Of a stretch of 64,000 nt of DNA, positions 9,194 through 17,956 are shown in pieces. Position 1 is the first letter of the stretch. Each line of letters opens with the position of its first letter. The notes beneath the pieces were generated by a model. That model was not told where the DNA came from. It saw only the letters and a list, made by a program, of their open reading frames with translations, and ran no database searches. The DNA lies in the NCBI RefSeq assembly GCF_024793895.1, contig NZ_JANUSB010000010.1, positions 1 to 64,000 of the forward strand. Reading direction: 5' to 3'. Both the position numbers and the translations under genes were made by a program. The DNA is from Serratia sp. AKBS12 (GTDB taxonomy: Bacteria > Pseudomonadota > Gammaproteobacteria > Enterobacterales > Enterobacteriaceae).

Positions 9194-9876
9194 TTTTAAA
9201 TGGCGATATCAAACATGCGCGTTTGTGACAGCAGGCAATAAAGTTGACAATCGGTTTTTACTCCGAGCTTTTCCATGGCCTTGAGTTTATGTGCACTGAC
9301 GGTTTTATTACTCAAGTTCATTTTAGCGGAGATTGCCGTCAGGGACAGACCGCGGCACATCATGCGCAATACGTCATTTTCTCGCGGTGACAGCTCCTGA
9401 CCAACGAGGGAATCACCGCGAAAGAGTGAATCCATCAGGCCACGTTCGATGTAGGCTTCTCCGTTAAGCACGGAAATGATGGTACGCCACAGAGAGCGTT
9501 CGCAGGTTTCGCGGCTGATGTAACCGTCGGCACCGGCCTGCAATACCATGCGTATGATGTTGCTGTTACGGTACGGTGACAGCACCACGATACGCGTTGC
9601 CGGGAATTTCTGCGCCAGCCATTTCACCAGAGCCACACCATCCAGTTCAGAGATCGGGTTGTGAGTTTTCTGGGTTTTTAGCGAGAAACCGAGAAACAGG
9701 ATGTCCACCCGCTGCTGGGCAAGCAGATTGCAGAGTTCTGCCGGGGTGTCGGTATCACCGACAACGTTGAAATCGATATTGTCCATGTTGTATTCAGTGG
9801 TGGACATGTTATGGATCATCGACAGTACGCCGCGACGGATAATGGTGTGCTCATCAGCAATAACGATATTAACAGT
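9194..9876. repeat. Near-identical second copy of 6404-7086 (direct repeat)
   Basis: About 680 bases match the region 6404-7086 with only a handful of substitutions. The match begins at the stop codon and ends a few bases inside the start; downstream and upstream DNA differ, apart from the 20-base promoter motif. Such a boundary confined to the coding region suggests gene conversion between older paralogues rather than a fresh tandem duplication. Confidence 0.9.
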
Positions 9877-9879
9877 CAT
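9196..9879 (-). CDS. RcsB-like LuxR-family regulator with degenerate receiver domain (copy 2)
   Basis: This 227-aa paralogue differs from the copy at 6406 in only four residues: positions 2-3, Ala6 to Val and Ser31 to Asn. It has the same receiver-like domain without a phospho-acceptor Asp (Gly64) and the same C-terminal LuxR-type helix-turn-helix. All differences are near the N-terminus and none is in the DNA-binding domain, so both proteins should read the same site. It converges with the LPMO gene and carries its own copy of the upstream 20-base motif. Dosage, differing expression or mixed dimers are possible reasons for retention; recent gene conversion is the simplest explanation of the identity. 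Confidence 0.9.
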   Translation of the reverse strand: MTVNIVIADEHTIIRRGVLSMIHNMSTTEYNMDNIDFNVVGDTDTPAELCNLLAQQRVDILFLGFSLKTQKTHNPISELDGVALVKWLAQKFPATRIVVLSPYRNSNIIRMVLQAGADGYISRETCERSLWRTIISVLNGEAYIERGLMDSLFRGDSLVGQELSPRENDVLRMMCRGLSLTAISAKMNLSNKTVSAHKLKAMEKLGVKTDCQLYCLLSQTRMFDIAI

Positions 9880-9958
9880 ACATCCATCCTCATAATGAGT
9901 ATTAGTGGTAAGCGAGTGAGTTGATGGCGAGAAAAATACGCCTAAAAACGGGAATTTC

Positions 9959-9978
9959 CTATCATACTAGTCAGAAAA
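9959..9978 (-). promoter_or_regulatory. Conserved promoter-like motif before regulator copy 2
   Basis: The same 20 bases as at 7168-7187 (minus strand TTTTCTGACTAGTATGATAG) lie 80 bases before the start codon. The 75 bases between motif and gene are largely unrelated to those of copy 1, so the motif appears to be held by selection. Confidence 0.6.
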
Positions 9979-10325
9979 ATCCTGCTGCTATTTTACGGTA
10001 AAGTTCATATATTGTTTTACTGTATGTCTATGACGAATTTCGTTAGAGGAAATCGGTGTGCGTTGATTCCTCTTTTTTTCTCTATTGTGATCATATGGAT
10101 ACTATTTAATTATCCTGTTTTAATGAATTTTTTCATGTGATTTAAACGTGAGTTTTAAATGATTTTTATGGAATTTTTCTTGGGTAAAATACGAATATTC
10201 TTGTGCGCAGACCATGGGTTCTTGGGATTAATTTAGGTAAATTAAAATTTATTAGGGCGTGGGGAATGATTTCAGTGAATTCCGCATAGATGCTCACTCA
10301 AAATAAAAAGTATTAAAGGTAGGAA
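9979..10325. other. AT-rich intergenic region before the copper receptor gene
   Basis: The stretch contains no plausible open frame. It must hold the promoter of the plus-strand TonB-dependent receptor. I see AT-rich runs but no metal-regulator palindrome that I can support. Confidence 0.5.
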
Positions 10326-12269
10326 ATGCACCCTGTATCAATAAATAGATTGCCAATAAGGAAAAGTCTGTTGGCTTGCCTTATTACGACTTGTGGGGCG
10401 TCGGTGTTTCCATTACATGCGGAAGATACGATAACGGTAAAAGCGGTATCGTTACAGGACGCGGGGAAGCTTGTCACCGCGACCAAAGCGCCGTCATTAA
10501 CCGCCAGCGATGGTGCGGGATTATTGACCACGTTGCCCGGTTTTAACCAAATTCGTAATGGTGGCAGTAATGGCGATCCGGTAATGCGCGGCATGTTCGG
10601 GTCGCGTCTCAATATCTTGGCCGATGGTGGCAACCTACAGGGAGGATGTGGATCGCGGATGGATGCACCGACATCTTATATTTCGCCAAACAGTTTTGAT
10701 CTCCTTGAGGTAGTAAAAGGACCACAAACGGTGCTATGGGGGCCGATGGCCTCAGCAGGAACGTTACTGTTTGAGCGTTTGCCGGAACATTTTACCCAGC
10801 CCGCGATAAAGGGCGATATTTCGCTGTTGCACGGGAGCTACGGTCGTTCCGATCAGGCGATTTCCCTGGTAGCAGGTAGCCAGGCGGGGTGGTTGCGGGC
10901 TGATGCAAATCGATCGCAGGCAAAAGATTATAAAGCAGGCGATGGTAGCGTAGTACCCAGCTTATGGCGCAAATGGAACGCCGGAGTAACGTTGGGATGG
11001 ACGCCAACCGATAACGATCTCGTTGAGCTTTCTGTCAATGGTGGCGATGGAGAAGCCCGCTATGCGGGGCGTGGTATGGATGGCGCAAAATTTTTGCGCA
11101 AGAGCGTTGCCCTGAAAATTGAAAAAAACGATGTCTCAGAACATATCCGTAAATTGAGCTGGCGCAGTTATTACAACAGTACTGACCATGTGATGGATAA
11201 TTTTTCATTACGGCAGCCGCCAATGATGAAAATGTCATCTCAGGTAGGCAGTGTGGTGTACGGCTCTCGCTTCAGTATGGAATGGGAGCAGGATAATACG
11301 TTGCTGACCAGCGGCTTTGATGCCCAACTGAATCAGCATCGTAAAAAACAGCCACAGGGTTGGCAAGCGGATGCAGAAACGCGCCAATTAGGGCTGTTTA
11401 CGGAATGGCAACAATCGCTTGATGACGATAATAAAATCGTTGTTGGTGGCCGAGTCGACAATATATACGCCAACGATCTGCGTCCAACGAGAGAAGGTCG
11501 CCGTCAGAGCTGGCTGCCGGGAACATTTGCACGTTACGAACATAGATTCCCCGATACGCATGTGATGGCCTGGAGTGGTGTCGGCTATACCGAACGATTT
11601 CCTGACTATTGGGAGCTATTTTCCGGCAAGGCCGGCAGCCAGAGCTTCCAGCGGTTAAAAAATGAGAAAACCCTGCAGTGGGATACCGGAGTGGAATATC
11701 GCTCGGAGAGTATTGATTACTGGCTGTCTGCCTGGGTGAATAAAGTCAATGATTACATTTTGTTTGACTATTCCACTCCGGTAAGCCAGGCAACAAACGT
11801 TGAGGCTTGGACATTGGGTGGTGAGGCCGGTGTTGGGTGGCGTTTTGCGCCGAACTGGAAATTTGCCGGCAGCGTGGCTTATACCAGAGGGGAAAACCTG
11901 AGCCAGCATCGTCCACTGCCGCAGTTGCCTCCATTGGATGGCAAAGTCGAGTTGACCTATGCTACGGACAAATGGAACACCACATTAAGCTGGCGAGCTG
12001 TTGCGGCACAAACGCGCGTTGCGCAGGATCAGGGTAACGTAACGGGGCGCGATCACGGCTATTCGCCGGGTTTCAGCGTCGTGTCATTGAGTGCGAATTA
12101 TCACTTTACCAATAATCTTGAACTGGGTGTCGGTATCGACAACATACTTAATAAGCAATATTCGGAGCATCTGAACGGTGCTGGAAATAAACAGTTTGGT
12201 TTTTCCAGTAATCAACGGATCCCTGAACCGGGCAGAAGTGGGTGGATTAATATAGGGTACAAATTTTAA
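10326..12269 (+). CDS. TonB-dependent outer-membrane copper receptor (OprC/NosA type)
   Basis: The 647-aa protein has a signal peptide (cleavage near LHAED), a plug domain (about 45-155) and a 22-strand barrel ending in aromatic Phe (NIGYKF). The plug contains GGCGSRMDAPTSY, in which Cys108 and Met112 form the CxxxM motif known to bind copper in Pseudomonas OprC. This places it in the copper rather than siderophore branch. It would import copper across the outer membrane, powered by TonB. In this setting, downstream of two copper-dependent LPMO genes, it plausibly supplies the metal needed to load them in the periplasm before export. The start has AGG seven bases upstream (ggtaggaaATG). Confidence 0.88.
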   Translation: MHPVSINRLPIRKSLLACLITTCGASVFPLHAEDTITVKAVSLQDAGKLVTATKAPSLTASDGAGLLTTLPGFNQIRNGGSNGDPVMRGMFGSRLNILADGGNLQGGCGSRMDAPTSYISPNSFDLLEVVKGPQTVLWGPMASAGTLLFERLPEHFTQPAIKGDISLLHGSYGRSDQAISLVAGSQAGWLRADANRSQAKDYKAGDGSVVPSLWRKWNAGVTLGWTPTDNDLVELSVNGGDGEARYAGRGMDGAKFLRKSVALKIEKNDVSEHIRKLSWRSYYNSTDHVMDNFSLRQPPMMKMSSQVGSVVYGSRFSMEWEQDNTLLTSGFDAQLNQHRKKQPQGWQADAETRQLGLFTEWQQSLDDDNKIVVGGRVDNIYANDLRPTREGRRQSWLPGTFARYEHRFPDTHVMAWSGVGYTERFPDYWELFSGKAGSQSFQRLKNEKTLQWDTGVEYRSESIDYWLSAWVNKVNDYILFDYSTPVSQATNVEAWTLGGEAGVGWRFAPNWKFAGSVAYTRGENLSQHRPLPQLPPLDGKVELTYATDKWNTTLSWRAVAAQTRVAQDQGNVTGRDHGYSPGFSVVSLSANYHFTNNLELGVGIDNILNKQYSEHLNGAGNKQFGFSSNQRIPEPGRSGWINIGYKF

Positions 12270-12313
12270 TAATTTTTAGTGAGTGCCTTTGGGGGAAATA
12301 TATTGTCCCTATA

Positions 12314-12343
12314 TGCGTAGGGACATTCCCTACGCAATTTTAT
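12314..12343 (+). terminator. Hairpin terminator of the copper receptor gene
   Basis: A perfect 9-bp stem (TGCGTAGGG with CCCTACGCA, 5-base loop) is followed by ATTTTAT, 45 bases after the stop codon. An overlapping alternative stem lies just upstream. Confidence 0.65.
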
Positions 12344-12574
12344 CTTAGTCATGCTTGATTATTTCTGAGTCAGCAAGGAAGACAATAAGAACACGAACTG
12401 ATTTTATCTTTTAATTAATTGATGTTTATGGTTTTTTTTGTTTTTAGTTGGTTATCAGTTTTTAATCATGAGTATTTCATAAGGCCTTTGCAGAACTTTT
12501 GCTATCTTGCTGGAAAATTATTCTGCTTGCTTGTGATTCTACCTATTAGCGTTTTGTTTTTTAACGGTGAAAAA

Positions 12575-13378
12575 ATGTCAGTATCAGTATTAGCAAATAA
12601 AATATCTATAAATTACTCACGGGGTGTCCTGTCGGCTATGGGGATTGCTCTAGCTGTTGCCATGACCCCGGTAGTATCAAGCGCCACCGAGCAGAATATG
12701 GCGTTGTCAACGGATACCTTCGTATTAAAATTAGGCGCCTCTCGTGTTATCTACGATGCCGCTTCTAATGGAGCCACGCTATCCGTTATCAACCAACAGA
12801 ATTACCCGATGCTGGTGCGTTCTACGGTATTGGCGGAAGATAAAAAAACGCCGGCTCCTTTTGTGGTTACACCGCCGCTGTTTCGACTTGATGGTCAACA
12901 GCAAAGCCGCCTGCGAATTGTTCGCACAGGTGGGCAACTGGCGGACGATCGAGAAAGTTTACAGTGGCTGTGTGTGACCGGTATTCCACCGAAAAACGAC
13001 GATCAGTGGGCGGCTGGCGAAGATGGTAAATCACAGGCGCCAGCAAAAAAGGTTGCAGTAAATGTGCAGGTCAGCGTACAGAACTGCATCAAATTGCTGG
13101 TGCGGCCCAAAGGTATCAAGGCTCCGACGTTGAACGAGGCAGATGCTTTGGTCTGGTCGCGTAGCGGTGGCAAGCTCAACGCTAAAAACCCGACGCCATA
13201 TTACATTAATCTGAGTTCGCTCACCGTAGGAGGAAAAGCCGTCCCGGGCATTGAATATGTCCCACCTTTCTCTTCGCGTAGCTTCGCGCTGCCGGCGGGC
13301 GCTGCCGGGCAGGTTCAATGGCGTGCAATCGACGACCTTGGTGGCGAAAGCAAAGTTTATCAGGCTGCCTTGAAATAA
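12575..13378 (+). CDS. FGL-type periplasmic fimbrial chaperone (PapD/Caf1M family)
   Basis: The product of 267 aa folds as two Ig-like domains that donate a strand to adhesin subunits in the periplasm. The ATG at 12575 has GGTGA upstream; the frame is open 156 bases further up, but that stretch adds an AT-rich hydrophobic sequence before a second signal peptide. A signal peptide ending near VSSA precedes the mature protein. The long F1-G1 loop with its conserved cysteine pair (LQWLCVTGIPP and VQNCIKLLVRP) marks the FGL subfamily, which serves thin or afimbrial adhesins such as Afa/Dr, F1 and Psa. NPTPYYINLSSLTVGG is the C-domain signature. The usher starts 26 bases downstream. Confidence 0.92.
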   Translation: MSVSVLANKISINYSRGVLSAMGIALAVAMTPVVSSATEQNMALSTDTFVLKLGASRVIYDAASNGATLSVINQQNYPMLVRSTVLAEDKKTPAPFVVTPPLFRLDGQQQSRLRIVRTGGQLADDRESLQWLCVTGIPPKNDDQWAAGEDGKSQAPAKKVAVNVQVSVQNCIKLLVRPKGIKAPTLNEADALVWSRSGGKLNAKNPTPYYINLSSLTVGGKAVPGIEYVPPFSSRSFALPAGAAGQVQWRAIDDLGGESKVYQAALK

Positions 13379-13404
13379 TAATACCAAGGTAATCAGACGA
13401 AACC

Positions 13405-15924
13405 ATGTCTTTAAGAGCAAAGAGTTATTTACCAGCGAGCCTGGCGGTTTGGCTCGCGTGTTCACCTGTTATTGGGGAAGCGCGAACCTACAGTTTTGAT
13501 GCCACCATGCTTGGAAACGTCGATGATAACATTGATATGACCCTGTTTAATCAGGGGGGGCAGTTACCGGGTGTTTATCAGGTGGATATATTGCTCAATG
13601 GCGACTTGGTAGATACGGGGGATGTGGTTTTCCAGTTGCAAAAGGATGCACAGGGTAAACCCTCGTTGCAGCCTTGCCTGAGTTTAGAACAATTGACTCG
13701 CTACGGCGTGAAGGTTGCTGATTATCCGGGGGTAATGCCTGAAAATAACCAGCATGGAAAAGGAACTTGCGTCAATTTATCTGCAATCCCGCAGGCTAAT
13801 ACCGAGTTCCGATTTTATGAGCAAAAATTGCTGCTGAGTATTCCACAGGTAGCGTTATTACCAAAATTAACCGGGATTGCGCCAAGAGTATTATGGAACG
13901 ACGGTATTACTGCGGCACTGATGAATTATCAGCTGAGTACAAACCGGATTGAGTACCAGGGCAAAAGCACTGATGCGCAATATGCGCAATTACAACCGGG
14001 TCTGAATGTCGGCGCATGGCGTTTGCGCAACAGCAGCAGTTGGCAAAAGCAGGGGCAGCGGCCGGGACGCTGGCAAAGTGCCTACACCTATGCCGAGCGT
14101 GGCCTATATGGAATTAATAGCCGCTTAACGCTGGGAGAACGCTATACCCCAGGCGATATTTTTGATGGCGTTGCCTTTCGGGGAGTAATGCTGGGGAGCG
14201 ATGAAGCGATGCTCCCTTACAGCCAGCGTTCATTTGCCCCGGTGGTGCGTGGAATAGCACGCACCCAGGCTAGGGTAGAAGTTAAACAGAATGGCTACAC
14301 CATTTATAACGGAACGGTGGCACCTGGGCCGTTTGCGCTTACCGATCTGTCGCCGGTGGGTAGCGGTGGTGAACTGAACGTTAAAGTTTGGGAAACCGAT
14401 GGAAGTCCACAGGTGTTTACCGTGCCTTTCCAGACGCCGGCCATTGCGCTGCGAGAAGGAACGCTGAGGTACAACCTGATGGCAGGGCAATACCGTTCGG
14501 CGGATCATGCGGCTATTGGCCAGGCCACGCTGATGTATGGTCTGCCGTGGGGCCTGACCGCCTATGGCGGTGTGCAGGGGAGTGCGCATTTTCAGGCGCT
14601 GTCGCTGGGGTTGGGCGCCTCGTTGGGCAATTGGGGGAGTATTTCCCTGGACTCCACCTGGGCGCATGGTCAACGCAAGGGTCTGGAGGCTGAATCCGGT
14701 GCCAGTTGGCGAGTACGTTACAGCAAAATGCTGGAGGCGACCAATACCAACTTTACGTTGGCAAGCACTCAGTACGCGTCGGCAGGCTATAACACGTTAT
14801 CAGAGGTATTAAACAGCTATGACGGCAGCGTAACTGATAACGGGTGGCAAACGCGTTCCGATATCGGGCGCAGCAAAATGCGCTCCAGCCTGTCGCTTAG
14901 CCAGTCCTTGGGCAGGTGGGGATCTCTGAACCTGAGCGGTAGCCGCCAACGTTATTGGCACCGAGAGGGAAGTAGTGATGCATTTGGTCTTGGCTATAGC
15001 ACCGGTATCGGTAGTGGCAGTCTGTCCTTGAACTGGAGCCAGAACAGTCAGCGGGGCGCCTGGGGCCAGCGACGAACAGAACAAATAATCAGTGCGATGG
15101 TCAGCATGCCGTTGGATCACTGGTTGGGGGGCAATACCCGCGCCAGTTACCAAGTGAATTCATCACGCAGTGGTGAGTCGCATGAATTGGGCCTTAATGG
15201 CCAGGCGTTTGAACGGCAGCTTTCCTGGGATTTCCGCCAGCGGTATCGCGCGGGTGTGGATAGCAGTGACCGTAACGGCTCCGCATTGCAATTGGGCTGG
15301 AGCGGCGGTTATGGCCAGTTTCGCGGCAGTTACAGCTACACCCCCTCTATGCGTCAAATGGGGGCGGAGGTCGCCGGTGGGGTGGTCGTTCATCGTAATG
15401 GCGTGACCTTTGGTCAACCTCTGGGCGATACCGTGGCATTGGTTGCAGCACCGGGCGCCGCTGGTGTGGATGTAGGCGGATGGGCCGGTAATAAAACCGA
15501 TTATCGTGGGTATACCACCCGCTCGGGGATATCGCCTTACCAGGAAAATACGGTGAGCCTAAACCCGGCCAGCCTACCGGCAGATGCGGAAATAACCCAG
15601 ACGGACGTCAAAGTGGTACCGACGCAGGGGGCAATCGTGGCGGCTACGTTTGCTACGCGCCTTGGAGCCAGGGGGTTAATGACGTTGAATTTCCCGGACG
15701 GCAAGCCCGCTGCGTTTGGCGCGGTGGTTAAGCTGGACGGCCAGAATACCATGGCAGGAGTGGTTGGCGAGCGTGGCGAGGCCTATCTGACAGGCTTGAT
15801 GGAGCAGGGCAGGCTGTCGGTTAACTGGGGGCCAGAGCCACACCAACAGTGCCATGCGAGCTATCAATTGCCACAAGAGAAAGGGCCGGCAGGCGTGTAC
15901 GTACTGCGTGCCACCTGCCGCTGA
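13405..15924 (+). CDS. Outer-membrane fimbrial usher (FimD/Caf1A family)
   Basis: This 839-aa pore receives chaperone-subunit complexes and secretes the assembled adhesin polymer. A signal peptide is followed by the usher N-domain (YSFDATMLGNVDDNIDMTLF at its start), a middle barrel with plug (VRGIARTQARVEVKQNGYTI) and two C-terminal domains. A cysteine pair near the end (QCHASYQLP...LRATCR) is typical. The length of about 840 fits the family. It is the second gene of the chaperone-usher operon and is followed by the AfaD-like subunit gene after 61 bases. Confidence 0.94.
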   Translation: MSLRAKSYLPASLAVWLACSPVIGEARTYSFDATMLGNVDDNIDMTLFNQGGQLPGVYQVDILLNGDLVDTGDVVFQLQKDAQGKPSLQPCLSLEQLTRYGVKVADYPGVMPENNQHGKGTCVNLSAIPQANTEFRFYEQKLLLSIPQVALLPKLTGIAPRVLWNDGITAALMNYQLSTNRIEYQGKSTDAQYAQLQPGLNVGAWRLRNSSSWQKQGQRPGRWQSAYTYAERGLYGINSRLTLGERYTPGDIFDGVAFRGVMLGSDEAMLPYSQRSFAPVVRGIARTQARVEVKQNGYTIYNGTVAPGPFALTDLSPVGSGGELNVKVWETDGSPQVFTVPFQTPAIALREGTLRYNLMAGQYRSADHAAIGQATLMYGLPWGLTAYGGVQGSAHFQALSLGLGASLGNWGSISLDSTWAHGQRKGLEAESGASWRVRYSKMLEATNTNFTLASTQYASAGYNTLSEVLNSYDGSVTDNGWQTRSDIGRSKMRSSLSLSQSLGRWGSLNLSGSRQRYWHREGSSDAFGLGYSTGIGSGSLSLNWSQNSQRGAWGQRRTEQIISAMVSMPLDHWLGGNTRASYQVNSSRSGESHELGLNGQAFERQLSWDFRQRYRAGVDSSDRNGSALQLGWSGGYGQFRGSYSYTPSMRQMGAEVAGGVVVHRNGVTFGQPLGDTVALVAAPGAAGVDVGGWAGNKTDYRGYTTRSGISPYQENTVSLNPASLPADAEITQTDVKVVPTQGAIVAATFATRLGARGLMTLNFPDGKPAAFGAVVKLDGQNTMAGVVGERGEAYLTGLMEQGRLSVNWGPEPHQQCHASYQLPQEKGPAGVYVLRATCR

Positions 15925-15985
15925 GTGAGCGGTTTACGATCAGGGTCAAGCGTGATGGCCGTCACTGGCCGGACGAGAGGTAACG

Positions 15986-16435
15986 ATGCGAATGAAACAC
16001 TTTGGCTGGGTGCTGGCTGGCGTACTGCTGGGGGCTCTCTGGGGCGCGCCGGTACAGGCGGCGGAAACGCCACAGTTTGAAATACGGATGAACGACAGGC
16101 AGGTAGCCGGCCAAATGAACGACGGGTATCGGATTGGGCAAGGGCGGATTGCGCATTTTGGCAACCACCTGGGCTTTCAGGTTTGGAGTGATGTCGGTTA
16201 TTCGGCGCAACGGCCCAATCGTTATGAATTAACCGGGCAGCGAAACGCTAACCATAAGTTACGTATCCGCATAGAACAAGCCGGATGGGTACCGGATAGC
16301 GACGGTGGCAAAGGCATTGTTTTACATACTGGAGAACACAGCGCCGTATTCAATATTGTGCTGGATGGTGACCAATATATAGCAGCGGACAGTTATCCTG
16401 TCTTTTTTAACGTAGATTTAATTAGAGGAGAATGA
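15986..16435 (+). CDS. AfaD-like adhesin/invasin tip subunit
   Basis: The 149-aa exported subunit has a signal peptide ending at VQAA and an Ig-like body. The segment GRIAHFGNHLGFQVWSDV, then RHELRVR-like NHKLRIRIEQAGWVPDSDGGKG, and the ending YPVFFNVDL follow the AfaD family closely. AfaD proteins cap Afa/Dr-type structures and can promote host-cell uptake. The cysteines of AfaD are absent here. AGAGGTAACG precedes the ATG. It belongs to the same operon as chaperone and usher and supports assignment of the locus to afimbrial or thin-fibre adhesins. Confidence 0.8.
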   Translation: MRMKHFGWVLAGVLLGALWGAPVQAAETPQFEIRMNDRQVAGQMNDGYRIGQGRIAHFGNHLGFQVWSDVGYSAQRPNRYELTGQRNANHKLRIRIEQAGWVPDSDGGKGIVLHTGEHSAVFNIVLDGDQYIAADSYPVFFNVDLIRGE

Positions 16436-16619
16436 CGCCCCATAAAAGTTATCAATAGATAATTTAAGGGTTATTAATAACTGTGGTTGTGTTTTTCAAT
16501 CAAGGTTTTCATAGGGCTAGCGTAATATGAAGGCTATTTGTTAACGGAATTTGTTCTGCTCATTGTGTGAGCCGTATAGTTCTTTTATTGTTAAATTAAT
16601 CTGGTGAGTTAAAGTGAAT

Positions 16620-17120
16620 ATGAAATTTAGTAAGAAAACCGTAGCCGTAGCATTGCTTTCTCTGGGTATGGTGGGATCGGCCTCCGCTGGTACTTTTGGT
16701 GCTCCTGTCGAAAGAAGTACTTCGTTTAGCGTAACACAAGAAACTAGGCTTCAGCATACATTAGAACCTGACGCAAATGATCTCCATTCTGGTAACATCC
16801 CTTCGGGGACCTTGCTTGCTCACGGTACTATTGCTATTACCCCTAATGACTTTCAATTCCCGATGCGTATTAAAGATTCAGAAGCGCAAACGCCAGCTAA
16901 AGGCTTTGCGGTAAAAACTGGAGACACGACTAAGAAAATCAGTATCAAGATGGAACCTGGCGCTAATGCTGGTACTGTCGTTGAGAATGGCTGGTTGCGT
17001 GTTGTCACTACTGGGACCCAGCCTAGCATGACCTATAAGATTTTAACGGACGGTGATGCCAATTCATTGGATGCGGGTAATTATCAAATCACTACCGAGG
17101 CGACCACCTGGACTCCGTGA
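16620..17120 (+). CDS. Pilin-like subunit 1 of the FGL chaperone-usher locus
   Basis: The ATG gives 166 aa with a signal peptide (MKFSKKTVAVALLSLGMVGSASA). A GTG two codons upstream is equally possible, because GGTGAG lies 5 bases before it and 11 before the ATG. The mature N-terminus carries alternating hydrophobic residues (TSFSVTQE) usable as donor strand. The C-terminal part reads as beta strands ending NYQITTEATTWTP, typical of Saf/Myf/CS6-like subunits. No cysteine is present. A hairpin right after the gene suggests that this may be the most abundant, major subunit. Confidence 0.75.
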   Translation: MKFSKKTVAVALLSLGMVGSASAGTFGAPVERSTSFSVTQETRLQHTLEPDANDLHSGNIPSGTLLAHGTIAITPNDFQFPMRIKDSEAQTPAKGFAVKTGDTTKKISIKMEPGANAGTVVENGWLRVVTTGTQPSMTYKILTDGDANSLDAGNYQITTEATTWTP

Positions 17121-17158
17121 TTAGCCGTTTTGTTATTATACGGTGATAAAAATAAGAT

Positions 17159-17192
17159 TGCGGGCCTGTCATTCAGGCTCGCAAGAATTTTA
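17159..17192 (+). terminator. Attenuating hairpin after pilin subunit 1
   Basis: A 10-bp stem (TGCGGGCCTG with CAGGCTCGCA, one G-U pair, loop TCATT) is followed by AGAATTTTA. It lies 38 bases after subunit 1 and could lower transcription of the next subunits, as is common after a major pilin gene. Confidence 0.55.
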
Positions 17193-17331
17193 ATGTAGGT
17201 AGTAACTATGGCTACCTTATTTATATAATCATTCGCTTTGTTTTTATTATTATGCCAATGATGCTTTGTTACCCTATAAGCAATTTTTAATAACAACTGC
17301 GAAATTAATTCAAGCGATAACAGTAGAACCT

Positions 17332-17859
17332 ATGAAAATTATTAAATTAGGTATTTTGGCGTTGGCGATGATTTCTTCGGGTGTCATTGCTCAAAGTAAT
17401 CTGGGGCCGGGCGTGACTGCCACAAAAAACTTCACTGTTAATATCCCTTTAACCTTTACCCATGATTTAACAGCCACTAACGCAGATCCTAAGCCAGATG
17501 GTGCCAAATTGGCAACGGGTACGATCGTAACCTCAACGCCGGTGAACCGGGTATTAGTGGGATTTGGGGAAACGTCTTCCCTCACGACCGGATGTGACGG
17601 TGCTCCTCATGGTGGAGTCATGAATGCATGTAAGAAAATATATCGGGTCGGTGCCTATACTGGTTCTCCAGATTACATGCAATTGGCAATTATGGAAGAT
17701 GGTGCCGGGACGATTACTGGTTGGAACAATAATTTTATATATTTTGACCAAGACCAGCCAGCAACGAATTTTAAATATTCCATTTTAAAATTTGGTGATT
17801 ATTATCCTAATCCGGGTACCTATCGTCTGGTTGTCTCTGCATCCATGTACAGTGAGTGA
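17332..17859 (+). CDS. Pilin-like subunit 2 of the FGL chaperone-usher locus
   Basis: From ATG 17332 the product is 175 aa with a short signal peptide (KLGILALAMISSGVIAQS). The mature start KNFTVNIPLTFTHDL alternates hydrophobic residues like a donor strand, and the end YRLVVSASMYSE fits the closing strand of such subunits. Two cysteines (TTGCDGAPHGG, NACKKIYR) may bridge. Weak similarity in layout to CS6-type subunits is all I can claim. The gene shares orientation with the preceding pilin; spacing is about 210 bases with a hairpin between them. Confidence 0.65.
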   Translation: MKIIKLGILALAMISSGVIAQSNLGPGVTATKNFTVNIPLTFTHDLTATNADPKPDGAKLATGTIVTSTPVNRVLVGFGETSSLTTGCDGAPHGGVMNACKKIYRVGAYTGSPDYMQLAIMEDGAGTITGWNNNFIYFDQDQPATNFKYSILKFGDYYPNPGTYRLVVSASMYSE

Positions 17860-17956
17860 TATTTACACGTGCGAGAACGTAATGTATTTTTGACGATTCT
17901 CCGGTGAATGCTGAGCTTGTCATACTCTTTTATAGTATCTGAGATAAATAAACCTT

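Noticed and set aside
12360-12380. TTTCTGAGTCA before the chaperone gene as a fifth copy of the shared promoter motif
   Set aside because: It lacks the CTAGTA core and the -10-like hexamer at the right offset.
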